From: Algicoccus sp048820935
Lineage (GTDB): Bacteria; Pseudomonadota; Gammaproteobacteria; Burkholderiales; Burkholderiaceae_B
DNA: 64,000 nucleotides
Direction: 5' to 3'
Assembly: GCF_048820935.1 (NCBI RefSeq)
Contig: NZ_JBMERD010000001.1
Location: 271,811-335,810 of the forward strand
Made by a program: the position numbers and the translations under genes. Under the pieces are notes generated by a model. The model worked only from the letters and a program-made list of their open reading frames with translations, ran no database searches and was not told where the DNA came from. Shown piece by piece: positions 1-7,810 of the stretch (position 1 is its first letter; each line of letters opens with the position of its first letter).

Positions 1-389
1 GCGGCAGCCAGTCGTTTAAGCCCTCACGCTTTGAGGGCGGTGGCATGCGCTACTTGCGGTTTCGCCGCTGGCTCACCGAGATCAAGGCCAATGCACAAGA
101 GCTGCACGCAGTGTACTTCGAGGAAGTGCGCCGACATGCTGGTGTGGACGCCGCCCACGCTTACGGTGGTTTTCTGGCCCATCTGAGTGCTTGGTGCGAA
201 CACCACCAGATCCCTTACCAGGGTGTGCCGGTGGGCACGATTAAAAAACATGCCACTGGCAAGGGCAATGCCAACAAGACCCAGATGATCGAGGCAGCCA
301 GACGTCTGGGGTTTGAGCCCGCTGACAACAACGAAGCCGATGCCATCGCCCTACTCGACTGGGCACAGACTCAAGGAGAACACGCATGA
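1..389 (+). CDS. RuvC-like Holliday junction resolvase of a prophage (5' partial)
   Basis: The reading frame is open to the left edge, so the gene starts outside the window; the ATG at 45 is internal. The visible part resembles the C-terminal two thirds of phage RuvC-type resolvases, which cut branched DNA for recombination or packaging. Support is the C-terminal acidic motif NNEADAIALLDW, where paired Asp/Glu residues bind metal in RuvC, and the preceding basic stretch GTIKKHATGKGNANK. The first catalytic Asp of the family would lie upstream and cannot be seen. The stop overlaps the start of the antirepressor gene (ATGA), so the two are translationally coupled in an early phage operon. Confidence 0.75.
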   Translation, partial: GSQSFKPSRFEGGGMRYLRFRRWLTEIKANAQELHAVYFEEVRRHAGVDAAHAYGGFLAHLSAWCEHHQIPYQGVPVGTIKKHATGKGNANKTQMIEAARRLGFEPADNNEADAIALLDWAQTQGEHA

Positions 390-895
390 ACCCCGACCTC
401 ATCCCGATCATGACCCGCCACATGGGCGGTGAATCCATCCAGATGGTGGATGCCCGCCATTTGCATCAGCTACTCGGCGTGGGCCGTGACTTCTCGAGCT
501 GGATCAAAGACCGAATCGAGCATTACGACTTCACCGAAGGGGTCGATTTCATCGTGGCTGATATCTCACCAAATCTTGTGAATAACCTCCCAGCTCGGGG
601 CCGGCCCCGAATCGACTACCACCTGACATTGGACATGGCCAAGGAACTGGCGATGCTCGAACGCACGAGTCGGGGTCGACAAGTTCGCCTGTACTTCATC
701 GATTGTGAAAAGCAAATGCACCAGCGTGAGTTTTTGCCGACCCTGGCAACCCCGAAGCTCACCGCCGCTGAGCGACGTGCCATCAACCAGCAGGCCTGGG
801 CCGATGTCACCCAAGACACGCAAGTCCGGTTTCAAAAGCGACGCCAGGAGTTGCTTGCTCGTTACGGCCAAGCTCGACTCGAGGGGCAGCCATGA
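386..895 (+). CDS. AntA/AntB-type phage antirepressor
   Basis: The N-terminal half (about residues 10-95) carries the AntA/AntB pattern: VDARHLHQLLGVGRDFSSWI, then DFTEGVDFIV and a DYHLTLDMAKELAMLERT helix. Proteins of this family counteract phage repressors during induction. The C-terminal part (about residues 120-169) is charged and has no recognised domain. The ATG overlaps the stop of the resolvase gene and the stop overlaps the next start, giving a tightly packed three-gene phage operon. At 169 residues it is short, lacking a separate long C-terminal domain. The family call is firm; the target repressor is unknown and not in the window. Confidence 0.8.
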   Translation: MNPDLIPIMTRHMGGESIQMVDARHLHQLLGVGRDFSSWIKDRIEHYDFTEGVDFIVADISPNLVNNLPARGRPRIDYHLTLDMAKELAMLERTSRGRQVRLYFIDCEKQMHQREFLPTLATPKLTAAERRAINQQAWADVTQDTQVRFQKRRQELLARYGQARLEGQP

Positions 896-1278
896 CTGAC
901 AACGCCGATGACGACCTCACAGAAATCGCCACCGCCTTTAGCCGCGCTGCAAACACGGCACGCCGCCTGCCCTCAGAGCAACGTCTGGGCTACTTCAGCC
1001 TGTGGCCACCGATCGTACGCAGCTCGTTTGAAGCGCTGGCTGCTGAGGACCTGCCTGCACCCTACTTCCCACCCTCGCCGCAGGCCATCGAACAGATGCT
1101 CCAAGCGATGCGCTGGATCCAGGTGCTCGAGCCCCAGGCCCGACATCTGGTGTGGATGCGGGCTCAGGGCTGGGGTTGGAGCGCAATCTCCAAGCGCTTC
1201 GGTTGCGACCGGACCACGGCTTGGCGACGGTGGAAGGCTGCACTTGAAACCGTTGCCAACCATCACGGTTGCCAATGA
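892..1278 (+). CDS. DUF6362-like phage protein with C-terminal helix-turn-helix
   Basis: A 128-residue protein that closes the ATGA-coupled early phage operon. Its C-terminus (about residues 85-125) has a clear helix-turn-helix-like segment, WGWSAISKRFGCDRTTAWRR, which suggests DNA binding. The architecture resembles DUF6362 proteins found upstream of phage packaging modules; that name is from memory of the family and was not searched. No catalytic motif is visible. A role as a late-gene regulator or a small-terminase-like DNA recogniser is possible but inferred. It looks intact, with no in-frame stops and codon use like its neighbours. Confidence 0.6.
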   Translation: MTDNADDDLTEIATAFSRAANTARRLPSEQRLGYFSLWPPIVRSSFEALAAEDLPAPYFPPSPQAIEQMLQAMRWIQVLEPQARHLVWMRAQGWGWSAISKRFGCDRTTAWRRWKAALETVANHHGCQ

Positions 1279-1539
1279 AACTGGACAGACACCCTCAACC
1301 GTCTAAATGACCCTACTTGTGAAAAAGTATTTGTGCGTGTTTTATATCAATTAGCAGTAAAAAGGCGTGATTATGCGTGCACTTAGGGTCAGAAGGGATT
1401 GCAACACTTTTGCCGATTTCGTGTAGTATTTGAGCTATCTTCTGGACAGAAGTGTGAGTAACAGACAAACCCCGTTTGTCTCACCACCAGAAGATTCCAC
1501 AAACCTATCCTCTTTCAAACAACCTAACCTGCCTCTAGG
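1279..1539. other. Intergenic region between early phage operon and methyltransferase
   Basis: No convincing gene is seen here. An open frame runs from about 1430 into the methyltransferase gene, but the family homology starts only at the ATG at 1616, and a terminator lies between. The stretch probably holds the promoter and leader for the downstream module. Confidence 0.4.
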
Positions 1540-1576
1540 CCGCCACCGACACCCTCAAGTCTGTGGCGGTTTTTTA
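1540..1576 (+). terminator. Rho-independent terminator
   Basis: Arms CCGCCAC and GTGGCGG with a loop of about 16 nt are followed directly by seven T residues. It separates the early operon from the ParB-methyltransferase gene. Confidence 0.8.
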
Positions 1577-1615
1577 TTGCCCATCCATTTTGCTTTTATC
1601 GATTGCCCTGACGCC

Positions 1616-2895
1616 ATGACACAAACACCCCTGCAAGTCGAGTACCGCCGCACCGAGTCGCTCATCCCCTATGCCCGAAACGCTCGGACCCATTCCGAAG
1701 CTCAGATCGCACAGATCGCGGCCAGCATCCGTGAGTTTGGTTTTACCAATCCAGTGCTGGTCGACGGTCGTTGGGGCATCATCGCCGGCCACGGTCGTGT
1801 GATGGCCGCCCGTAAGCTGGACATGGAAGAAGTGCCGGTGATTGAGCTGGCCCACCTGAGCGAAGCCCAAAAGCGTGCCTACATCCTCGCTGACAATAAG
1901 CTCGCTCTGAACGCCGGTTGGGACGAAGAGTTGCTCGCTATCGAGATCGCGGACTTGGATAACATGGACTTTGATCTGAGCCTGACCGGCTTTGATGCGG
2001 CAGAGATCGAGGACTACCTGGCCATGGCCAGCGACGAGTCTGAAGGCCTGACCGACGAGGATCAAGTCCCCGAGGTCCAAGAGAACCCCGTCTCACAAAC
2101 AGGCGATGTCTGGGTCTGTGGTGATCACCGTGTGCTCTGTGGCGATGCCACCGATGCACAAGCCTACTCAGCACTACTGGGTGAAACGCTTACCGACATG
2201 ACCTTCACCGACCCGCCCTACAACGTGAACTACACCAACAGTGCCAAGGACAAGATGCGTGGCAAAGACCGCCCCATCCTCAACGACAACCTGGGCGAGG
2301 ACTTCGAGGGGTTTCTCACGGCGTCCTGTACCAACCTACTCAACGTGACCAAAGGTGCTGTCTACATCGCGATGTCCTCATCTGAACTCGACACGCTGCA
2401 ATCAGCGTTTCGACAAGCCGGTGGCAAGTGGTCCACCTTCATCATCTGGGCCAAGAACACATTTACGCTGGGTCGTGCCGACTACCAACGTCAGTACGAA
2501 CCCATTCTCTACGGTTGGAAGGACGGCATCGATCGCTACTGGTGTGGCGACCGGGACCAAGGCGATGTGTGGTTCATTAAAAACCTCACAAGAACGACCT
2601 GCACCCGACGATGAAACCCATCGAGCTAGTCGAACGGGCCGTACGCAACAGCAGCAAGACCCGGGACATCGTGATCGATCCCTTCGGCGGTTCGGGCAGC
2701 ACGATGATTGCCTGTGAACGCACAGGACGTGCCGCCCGGTTGATCGAACTGGATCCGAAGTACGTAGATGTGATTGTGCGCCGCTGGCAAGAGCACACCG
2801 GCCAACAGGCAACCCGTCTGGCCGATGGTATGGTGTTTGATGAACTGGTGGAGACTGCGCCTCTAGATGAAACACCAGAGGCGCAGAGAGCTTAA
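1616..2895 (+). pseudogene. Phage ParB-like/amino-DNA-methyltransferase fusion, frameshifted
   Basis: Residues 1-105 match a ParB/Srx-like nuclease-type domain (GRWGIIAGHGRVMAARKL, then the ADNKLALNAGWD motif). Residues 150 onward are a beta-class N4/N6 DNA methyltransferase with catalytic TDPPYN near residue 198. The SAM-binding motif DPFGGSGSTMIA comes at the end in a different frame. The shift is at an A-run near 2580-2584: one extra A restores the expected KNDLHPTMKP junction. With it the product would be about 426 residues, normal for phage enzymes of this type. I chose the ATG at 1616 because homology begins there and a terminator lies just upstream. It is either a decayed gene or a base-calling error. 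Confidence 0.8.
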
Positions 2896-2904
2896 TACTG
2901 AGGA

Positions 2905-3198
2905 TTATGAGCGTTGCATCCAGCGCTGCGGGTCTCGACTCATATGCAACACAGCAAGAACCACAACTTCATTCGCATCAATGTAATAAAAAACAGCAAA
3001 TGGAAAACGATTCACCACTGCGCGGCGAGTCTCCGAGCGGACTTTAGCGTACATCATCGGACGAATGCGCTCCAAGCATGATGATATTTCTGCAAGAAAC
3101 CGCCTACCTAAACCGGATTGACGTGCCTCATACCAGTCGAGTGCTTCTGCAAGATCTTGCTTGGCCTCACTAAGTACTTTTAATGAGTAACGGGTCAC
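2905..3198 (-). CDS. RelE/ParE-family toxin
   Basis: A 97-residue ParE/RelE-fold protein. Its features are the N-terminal LKVLSEAKQDLAEALDWYE helix, a central SETRRAVVNRFPFAVFYYID strand pair and the C-terminal VVVLAVLHMSRDPQRW, as in ParE toxins. ParE members target gyrase and RelE members cut mRNA; sequence alone does not settle which applies here. The start overlaps the stop of the upstream antitoxin gene by four bases, the usual antitoxin-toxin order. It is convergent with the methyltransferase gene and only nine bases away from it, so the cassette sits exactly at a prophage gene boundary. Confidence 0.85.
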   Translation of the reverse strand: MTRYSLKVLSEAKQDLAEALDWYEARQSGLGRRFLAEISSCLERIRPMMYAKVRSETRRAVVNRFPFAVFYYIDANEVVVLAVLHMSRDPQRWMQRS

Positions 3199-3407
3199 AA
3201 GCGACTTTCAAGTTCTGCTAAAACAACTTCTGCCGGCTGTCCCGCCTCTCGATTCAATAGATAAGCTTCAAGCCTACGATCCAGCTCCCGGCACTGTGAC
3301 TCGGTGAGCTCGAGGGAGTTCTGATCCGCAGCAATACTATCCCAAAGATCTTCAACTAATTTTATTCGTTGCTCAATTGGCAACCGCCTCAGCGTAGCTA
3401 TGCTCAT
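3195..3407 (-). CDS. Addiction-module antitoxin (TIGR02574-like)
   Basis: A 70-residue protein containing LPIEQRIKLVEDLWDSIA and a C-terminal acidic LTESQCRELDRRLEAY segment. This is the signature of the short antitoxins paired with ParE/RelE toxins (addiction module family TIGR02574). It should bind and neutralise the 97-residue toxin encoded directly downstream and probably autoregulates the pair. The stop overlaps the toxin start. The upstream gap (3408-3566) shows no other gene and presumably holds the promoter. Confidence 0.85.
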   Translation of the reverse strand: MSIATLRRLPIEQRIKLVEDLWDSIAADQNSLELTESQCRELDRRLEAYLLNREAGQPAEVVLAELESRL

Positions 3408-3566
3408 TAATATCTCCTAACTTTATGGGCCTTGAACAAAGAAACCCAGCCCCTTCATCATACGCTGCGTTAAACAACAACACAAAGTTTTCAGGATTTA
3501 TTTTTCCTACTAAATTCCAAAATGCAGGTCACGAAAACAATAGGGTTTCTTTGAACAAACAAAACG

Positions 3567-4022
3567 TTAACTGGCTCGGTAGATGCGATCACCCTTCTCA
3601 GGCTTGTCGGAGGTGATGACCACCCCCTTGCGCTTTAGGATCCCGGCAAAGGTGCCACGCACCGTGTGGCTCTGCCAACCCGTGGCTTCTATCACCTGTT
3701 CGATGGTCGTGCCCTCGGGACGTTGCAGTAGATCCAGCACCGTGGCCAGTTTACTGCCAGCTCGAAACAAAGGTTTGTCTTGGGACTCTGCCTCCTCAAC
3801 CTGCTGCGGCTGCTCGATGTTGAGCACTTGATAAGCCACCGGTGTCACCATCCAGTTTTGTCCGTCGTTGGATGCAAGCCCGTTGTTTAACAAGCACTGC
3901 AGGACTCTGGTCTTGATGCCACCTCTGACGTTGTCTGGGAACCATTCAATGCGCCCTTGGGTGTGCTCGATGGCGTGGGTCAACACGGTTTGCTGTGTCT
4001 CGGTCATTAAGATCGTTGTCAT
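3567..4022 (-). CDS. DUF3489-domain protein
   Basis: A 151-residue protein whose C-terminal 60 residues match the DUF3489 pattern: LATVLDLLQRPEGTTIEQ, ATGWQSHTVRGTFAG and LKRKGVVITSDK, a winged-helix-like fold. The N-terminal half (about residues 1-75) resembles the other conserved segment of these proteins. The function is unknown; a DNA-binding role is inferred from the helix-turn-helix character. Such genes are frequent in proteobacterial prophages. It lies 45 bp downstream of the 101-residue phage gene on the same strand, probably in one transcript. Confidence 0.75.
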   Translation of the reverse strand: MTTILMTETQQTVLTHAIEHTQGRIEWFPDNVRGGIKTRVLQCLLNNGLASNDGQNWMVTPVAYQVLNIEQPQQVEEAESQDKPLFRAGSKLATVLDLLQRPEGTTIEQVIEATGWQSHTVRGTFAGILKRKGVVITSDKPEKGDRIYRAS

Positions 4023-4067
4023 GGTTATTCTCCTTCATAGGTGCCGGGACAGGCCCGGCAGTTTTAA

Positions 4068-4373
4068 TTACTCGGTGTCTGTCTGATCGGCTGTGGTCTG
4101 TGCCATCTGAGTCATCACAGCGGCACTTGCCAGCTCTGCCTGAGCCCCTGCCAGCATGTCTAAACGCACGTTGCTCGGCACAAAGGTGGTCAGGTGGCCC
4201 AAAGCCCAGTTCAAGCTGTCAGCCTTGTCCTGCAGGTCGCTCGCGTCGTTGTAACGATCGATGTGACGGTCCAGTTCATTTAAAGCAAGCACCAGCACTC
4301 GGCGGGCGTTGTCCAGGGCTTGAGTGCCATGCTCGTCTGCGAGGCGGGCCTTGAGGTCGATAAAGTTTTTCAT
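4068..4373 (-). CDS. Uncharacterised small helical phage protein
   Basis: I do not recognise this 101-residue protein. It begins MKNFIDLKARLADEHGT, is mostly helical and acidic, and has no cysteines or membrane segments. It starts at an ATG preceded by AAGGAG-like bases (4379-4384 on the complement). It shares a transcript with the DUF3489 gene and is divergent from the HNH gene across a 119-bp AT-rich gap that must carry both promoters. Placement in the prophage remnant suggests a phage accessory protein, an inference from context only. Confidence 0.55.
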   Translation of the reverse strand: MKNFIDLKARLADEHGTQALDNARRVLVLALNELDRHIDRYNDASDLQDKADSLNWALGHLTTFVPSNVRLDMLAGAQAELASAAVMTQMAQTTADQTDTE

Positions 4374-4492
4374 GTGAAGCTCCTTTGATTAGCTGTTGTT
4401 TTGTACAGCTTCATATTTGCTTCAATTTGAACATTTATCAAGCACTAACTGATTGTTTTTAAATATGTTTTTACTCTTGATCGTATTGCGCC

Positions 4493-4822
4493 ATGGCCAC
4501 CCGAGCGCCGTTGTTTAAACGCCTCACGACCGCTCGGCGACACGAGCCCACACCACCTAACTGGGGGCGTGGACGCGGCCCTGGGTGGGCCAAACGCAGA
4601 CTGGAGATTCTGAAGCGCGATGCCTGGCTGTGCCAGTGCAAAGACTGTCGACAAAGAGCAGTGCCACTGCCCGCACACGAGGTCGATCACATCGTGCCGT
4701 TTGCCGAAGGTGGTGGTGATGAGCATAGCAACCTGCAAGCCATCAACAAGCGCTGTCATCGTAAGAAAACCGCTCAAGAAGCGCGTCGAGGACAGGCTAA
4801 AAACCATGATTCAAAAACATGA
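4493..4822 (+). CDS. Phage HNH endonuclease
   Basis: A 109-residue protein with a classic HNH motif: cysteines in CQCKDC (about residues 45-50), then HEVDHIVPFAEGG, then HSNLQAINKRCHRKKT. In many siphoviruses this small nuclease precedes the small terminase and helps large terminase cut concatemers at cos sites. The small-terminase remnant does lie downstream (5753-5920) but a HigBA cassette now separates them. A mostly basic N-terminus (RRHEPTPPNWGRGRGPGW) is typical. The start ATG is followed directly by homologous sequence. Confidence 0.85.
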   Translation: MATRAPLFKRLTTARRHEPTPPNWGRGRGPGWAKRRLEILKRDAWLCQCKDCRQRAVPLPAHEVDHIVPFAEGGGDEHSNLQAINKRCHRKKTAQEARRGQAKNHDSKT

Positions 4823-4986
4823 TGAATCACAGTTTTAACAAAAAATCAATAGAAGCAAAGAGCAATACAGAGTAAGGGGTGGGATCAAAGTCCGCAAGAA
4901 TTTCTTAAGACCACCCACCCAAACATTTTTTTGCAGGCGCGAAATTAACTATAGGGTAATGTTTTGACTCTATGGGAAGAGTGCCA

Positions 4987-5343
4987 TCACGCAATCAGCA
5001 CGTCAGCTGGAATACCCAGCTCGTGATGTAGTTTACGAATCATGTTCAAAGTCAGTGGTCGCTTACGACTAAGCACTTCATAAACTCGATTTGATCGACC
5101 GATCATGGGTTCCAACTCTTTAACCCCTAAACCGCCTTGTTCCATCCTAAATTTGATGGCCTCAATTGGATCAGGTGATTCAATCGGAAAATGCTTGGCC
5201 TCATAGGCCTGAACCAAAGTCGCCAGAACATCCAGACGATCCCCTTCAGGGGTTCCAATCGCTGGATCCATATCAACCAACACTGAAATTTCTTTCAATG
5301 ATGCCTGGTAATCGGCTTGAGTACGAATGGGACGGATGTGCAT
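4987..5343 (-). CDS. higA: HigA-type antitoxin
   Basis: A 118-residue antitoxin of the HigBA system with a helix-turn-helix in the C-terminal half (FRMEQGGLGVKELEPMIGR, RSNRVYEVLSRKRPLTLNM). It neutralises the HigB ribonuclease and represses the operon. It sits 17 bp downstream of higB on the same strand, the inverted toxin-first order of hig loci. The N-terminal domain (IRTQADYQASLKEIS) matches HigA proteins of the E. coli type. The cassette interrupts the phage HNH-terminase module. Confidence 0.85.
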   Translation of the reverse strand: MHIRPIRTQADYQASLKEISVLVDMDPAIGTPEGDRLDVLATLVQAYEAKHFPIESPDPIEAIKFRMEQGGLGVKELEPMIGRSNRVYEVLSRKRPLTLNMIRKLHHELGIPADVLIA

Positions 5344-5360
5344 ATCTGTGCCTCTGTAAT

Positions 5361-5663
5361 TTATGTCATCTCCACGGTTTCAGCATCTATCGCGTCATAT
5401 TCTTTATGCGTACCGACGAACTTAACGTACACGACTTGTAAGCGATAAGCCACCGCAACAATGAGGCGATAGTCATTGCCTTTTATATTGAATACCACAC
5501 GACGATTTTTTAATATGCTGGCGTTTCGATACTGTGCCTTGATATCCGCAGGTTGCTCCCAGTTTGCAGCGAGCGCCTCCTTATACCAAGACTTAAGCGG
5601 CTGCTCTGCAGCGGGATGTCGCATCCAGAATTCACGCAATGTGGCAATGGCAAACACTCTCAT
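5361..5663 (-). CDS. higB: HigB mRNA interferase toxin
   Basis: From the chosen ATG at 5663 the protein is about 100 residues. It has the HigB signature MRVFAIATLREFW at the start, then LKSWYKEALAANW, RVVFNIKGNDYRLIVAVAY and a C-terminal FVGTHKEYDAID. HigB cleaves mRNA on the ribosome. A longer frame reaches 5717, but the family starts at this Met and the palindromic operator lies between the two possible starts. Followed by higA, a complete module likely to be functional. Confidence 0.85.
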   Translation of the reverse strand: MRVFAIATLREFWMRHPAAEQPLKSWYKEALAANWEQPADIKAQYRNASILKNRRVVFNIKGNDYRLIVAVAYRLQVVYVKFVGTHKEYDAIDAETVEMT

Positions 5664-5671
5664 ATCGTTAT

Positions 5672-5694
5672 GACAGTCCCAATTCGGGACTGTC
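5672..5694. promoter_or_regulatory. Palindromic operator of the higBA operon
   Basis: Perfect inverted repeat with 9-bp arms GACAGTCCC and GGGACTGTC around AATTC, placed 9 bp upstream of the HigB start. Position and symmetry fit the autorepression site of HigA; this is inferred. Confidence 0.65.
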
Positions 5695-5752
5695 GCAAGA
5701 TAATTTTTAAACTTCAATCACACTAAGATAATCACGGATTTCTATCATTATA

Positions 5753-5920
5753 AGAGGACGCAAACCAACCCCCATCGCACTGAAGACCTTCGCTGGCAAC
5801 CCCGACAAACGCCTGTTAAATAAAAACGAGCCGCAACTGCTGCTGTCTGACCCGACCCCGCCCGACTGGTTCACCGACAATCAGGCCCGTGTCTGGAGCT
5901 GTGCACAGCTGACAACCTGA
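5753..5920 (+). pseudogene. Phage P27-family small terminase fragment
   Basis: Reading from 5753 gives a frame with KPTPIALKTFAGNPDKR, KNEPQL and PPDWFTDNQARVW, the usual N-terminal pattern of P27-type small terminase subunits that recognise phage DNA for packaging. There is no start codon in frame and the frame ends after about 55 residues, where 130-170 are normal. The 5' end was replaced by the HigBA cassette. The large terminase, portal, protease and capsid genes that should follow are absent. Confidence 0.75.
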
Positions 5921-5960
5921 CTTTGTCACCACGGTCGATTAAACCAAACTTTACACCTGT

Positions 5961-6071
5961 CGCATCCTTTGGGATAGTCGCATTTACAACATCGTCTCAA
6001 TCGAGACTGATCTCACCGCCCGACGCGTGTAGCTGCTTCGGGTCGAACAAGGAACCTCTGAGGGTCAATAA
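5961..6071 (+). pseudogene. Phage head-tail adaptor C-terminal fragment
   Basis: The frame from 5961 reads RILWDSRIYNIVSIETD and then, after an in-frame TAG at 6030, LLRVEQGTSEGQ. The DSRIYNI pattern resembles the C-terminus of SPP1 gp16-like head-closure proteins, which precede the HK97 gp10-like gene in siphoviruses, as here. Only 40 bp separate it from the terminase fragment, marking a deletion that removed the packaging and capsid genes. Confidence 0.5.
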
Positions 6072-6076
6072 ACAAG

Positions 6077-6106
6077 AAGCCTTTAGCGAGGCTTTGATTG
6101 TTTTTT
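6077..6106 (+). terminator. Putative Rho-independent terminator
   Basis: Short stem AAGCC/GGCTT with an eight-base loop followed by a T-rich tract. It lies between the head-tail fragment and the convergent antitoxin fragment. The stem is short, so confidence is moderate. Confidence 0.5.
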
Positions 6107-6305
6107 ATTGATCGCTGACTGATTTATTCATCGGCCTTACATTGACGTCCTTTGCCATACTGCGAGCTTTTGCAATGTTAGCCAAGGCCCCTCTCAACAA
6201 CACAGGATCATTCTCCTCTTTAACCGCAGACAAATACTCGGCAATCGCTTGCTCGCTGTCGAGATACTCAGCCGCATCAAAAAGTGAAATCTCAATGGCT
6301 TTCAT
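6105..6305 (-). pseudogene. Truncated antitoxin of the TIGR02684 type
   Basis: The 66-residue product starts like antidote proteins of the RelE-like/HigA pair (LFDAAEYLDSEQAIAEYL, PVLLRGALANIAKARSM). It diverges just where the helix-turn-helix should begin and stops. The intact relative at 10270-10569 shares the same N-terminal layout and continues with the DNA-binding part. No toxin gene is next to it. It may still bind a related toxin, but it most likely is a remnant. Confidence 0.7.
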
Positions 6306-6358
6306 GGCTTTTTCTCCCTATCCGTATAACCAACTAAGTATTTACAAGGTCAAAAAAT

Positions 6359-6532
6359 ATGGCAAAACGTAACCTCCAACAACGCATTATGCACTAGCTG
6401 GATCGTATCGAAGGCAAACTTGACACGCTCATTCTGGCGCTGGCTGAATACGATGAAGATGACGTGCCACCCACTGATCTGGACTGCATTATTGCCACAA
6501 CTGAACATGACCAAACTGAGAGTCTGGAATAA
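6359..6532 (+). pseudogene. Small phage protein with in-frame TAG
   Basis: From the ATG at 6359 the frame reads MAKRNLQQRIMH, a TAG at 6395, then LDRIEGKLDTLILALAEYDE and continues to a stop at 6530. A CAG-to-TAG change would explain it. I do not recognise the family; small acidic proteins of this size occur among phage head and tail genes. It lies between two antitoxin remnants. Confidence 0.45.
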
Positions 6533-6569
6533 CAATCAAGCTCAGGTGTATGCGATCTGACTGAACGGT

Positions 6570-6827
6570 TCAAATCTTAGGTCTTGGTTTTTTACTCGCC
6601 TGCCAAAGCTCGTAATTTGTCTGCATGTTTATCCACATTTCAGCACTTGTGCCTAAGGCCTCATGAAGCCGTAAGGCCATATCAGCTGATATGCCAGCCG
6701 AACCATTCAGTATTCGTGACAAAGCCACACGAGTAACACCAAGACGACGTGCCGCTTCTGTCACAGTTAAATCGCCTAGGTATTCACGAAGCACCAGACC
6801 CGGGTGCGCGGGGGCATGCATACGCAT
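6570..6827 (-). CDS. Orphan HigA-family antitoxin
   Basis: About 85 residues from the chosen Met at 6827, where HigA homology begins (MRMHAPAHPGLVLREYL). A full XRE helix-turn-helix follows (TVTEAARRLGVTRVALSRIL), then LNGSAGISADMALRLHEALG and WINMQTNYELW, the typical HigA C-terminus. The partner HigB should be encoded immediately upstream on this strand, but the HK97 gp10-like gene begins there and no HigB pattern is found. It could act as a free repressor or as a cross-neutralising antitoxin. Confidence 0.8.
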   Translation of the reverse strand: MRMHAPAHPGLVLREYLGDLTVTEAARRLGVTRVALSRILNGSAGISADMALRLHEALGTSAEMWINMQTNYELWQASKKPRPKI

Positions 6828-6914
6828 TTTGTTCTCCAGGTCACAAACCATTCTTGTGATTTTAAAGGAGCTGCCTGTCGCAAGACGAATTGGCCATCAA
6901 AACTGAGATTAGAG

Positions 6915-7439
6915 ATGAAGGTTGATATCAAAATCCGAGGCATTGACAACGTAGTCAAAACCTTAAATTCACTGCCACCCGAGATAGTCAGTCAGCGTGG
7001 TGGACCTGCTGCGCTCTCACTGGCCAAGGGTGCAAGAATGATCCGTGATCAGGCACGCACCAACATTCTGAGCGGGGTGGCTGCCCGTGGCAACGTAAGT
7101 ACCGGGCTACTGGCCAAGAACATCATGGTCACGCGAGCTCGCAGAGGTCCTCAAGGTTTTAACGGCGAGCGGTACCTCGTGCGAGTACGACCTAAAGTGG
7201 CCCACTACGCAGGCAACCGTCGAAACGTACGTCTGGGTCGTGCTGGCAAAGCTTATCTGACACAAGGCCCTGCTTACTACGGTCGGTTTCTAGAATACGG
7301 AACCAGCAAGATGCCAGCCTACCCTTGGTTGCGTCCCGCTGTTCAACAAAAGGGACGAGCCGCCATCGAAGTCATTACCCAAGATCTGGATAACCGCATT
7401 CAGAAGATTGTCACGCAACTCGAACAGAAGAACCGCTAA
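6915..7439 (+). CDS. HK97 gp10-family tail/head-tail connector protein
   Basis: A 174-residue protein with the HK97 gp10 pattern. The N-terminus is IKIRGIDNVVKTLNSLP, a central TGLLAKNIMV segment follows, then YYGRFLEYGTSKMPAYPWLR, the conserved C-terminal motif of these tail-completion and neck proteins. The ATG at 6915 was chosen because homology starts there; a longer open frame overlaps the antitoxin region. The stop overlaps the next start (TAATG), the standard order gp10-like then DUF3168 of siphovirus tails. Looks intact. Confidence 0.85.
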   Translation: MKVDIKIRGIDNVVKTLNSLPPEIVSQRGGPAALSLAKGARMIRDQARTNILSGVAARGNVSTGLLAKNIMVTRARRGPQGFNGERYLVRVRPKVAHYAGNRRNVRLGRAGKAYLTQGPAYYGRFLEYGTSKMPAYPWLRPAVQQKGRAAIEVITQDLDNRIQKIVTQLEQKNR

Positions 7440-7810
7440 TGTTTGCACCAATTTACCAAACACTGAATACACCCGCTGTGCAGGCCTTGGTCGACACACG
7501 AATCTATAGCTCAGGCTTTGCGCCGCAGAATGTGAAAGCGCCATACCTGACTTGGTACGTTGTCAGCACCGACCCACACAACCAACTCTCTGGTCGCCCT
7601 TGCGGTGACACCGACATGGTGCAAATCGACTGCTGGGCCGGACCAGATGATGGTGGAGAAGCTGTATGCGTGTCGCTGGCCAGTGCAGTACGAGATGCAC
7701 TGGATGCCGCCGGTCAAGCCAATCGCGTGATCTTGCAGGCGCGTGAATCAGACACGAAGCTGTTTCGCATCTCACTGCAGGTTGAGTTTATATACAACCG
7801 CTCAATTTAA
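7439..7810 (+). CDS. DUF3168 tail completion protein
   Basis: A 123-residue protein matching DUF3168/gp17-like tail terminators. It has an early APIYQTLNTPAVQALVDTRI segment, then PQNVKAPYLTWYVVS, a DTDMVQIDCWA strand and a C-terminal ISLQVEFIYN strand. Such proteins cap the tail tube and join it to the neck. It overlaps the upstream gp10-like gene. Convergent with an XRE-type antitoxin gene that overlaps its last four bases, so another TA-like gene sits exactly at a phage gene end. Confidence 0.8.
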   Translation: MFAPIYQTLNTPAVQALVDTRIYSSGFAPQNVKAPYLTWYVVSTDPHNQLSGRPCGDTDMVQIDCWAGPDDGGEAVCVSLASAVRDALDAAGQANRVILQARESDTKLFRISLQVEFIYNRSI

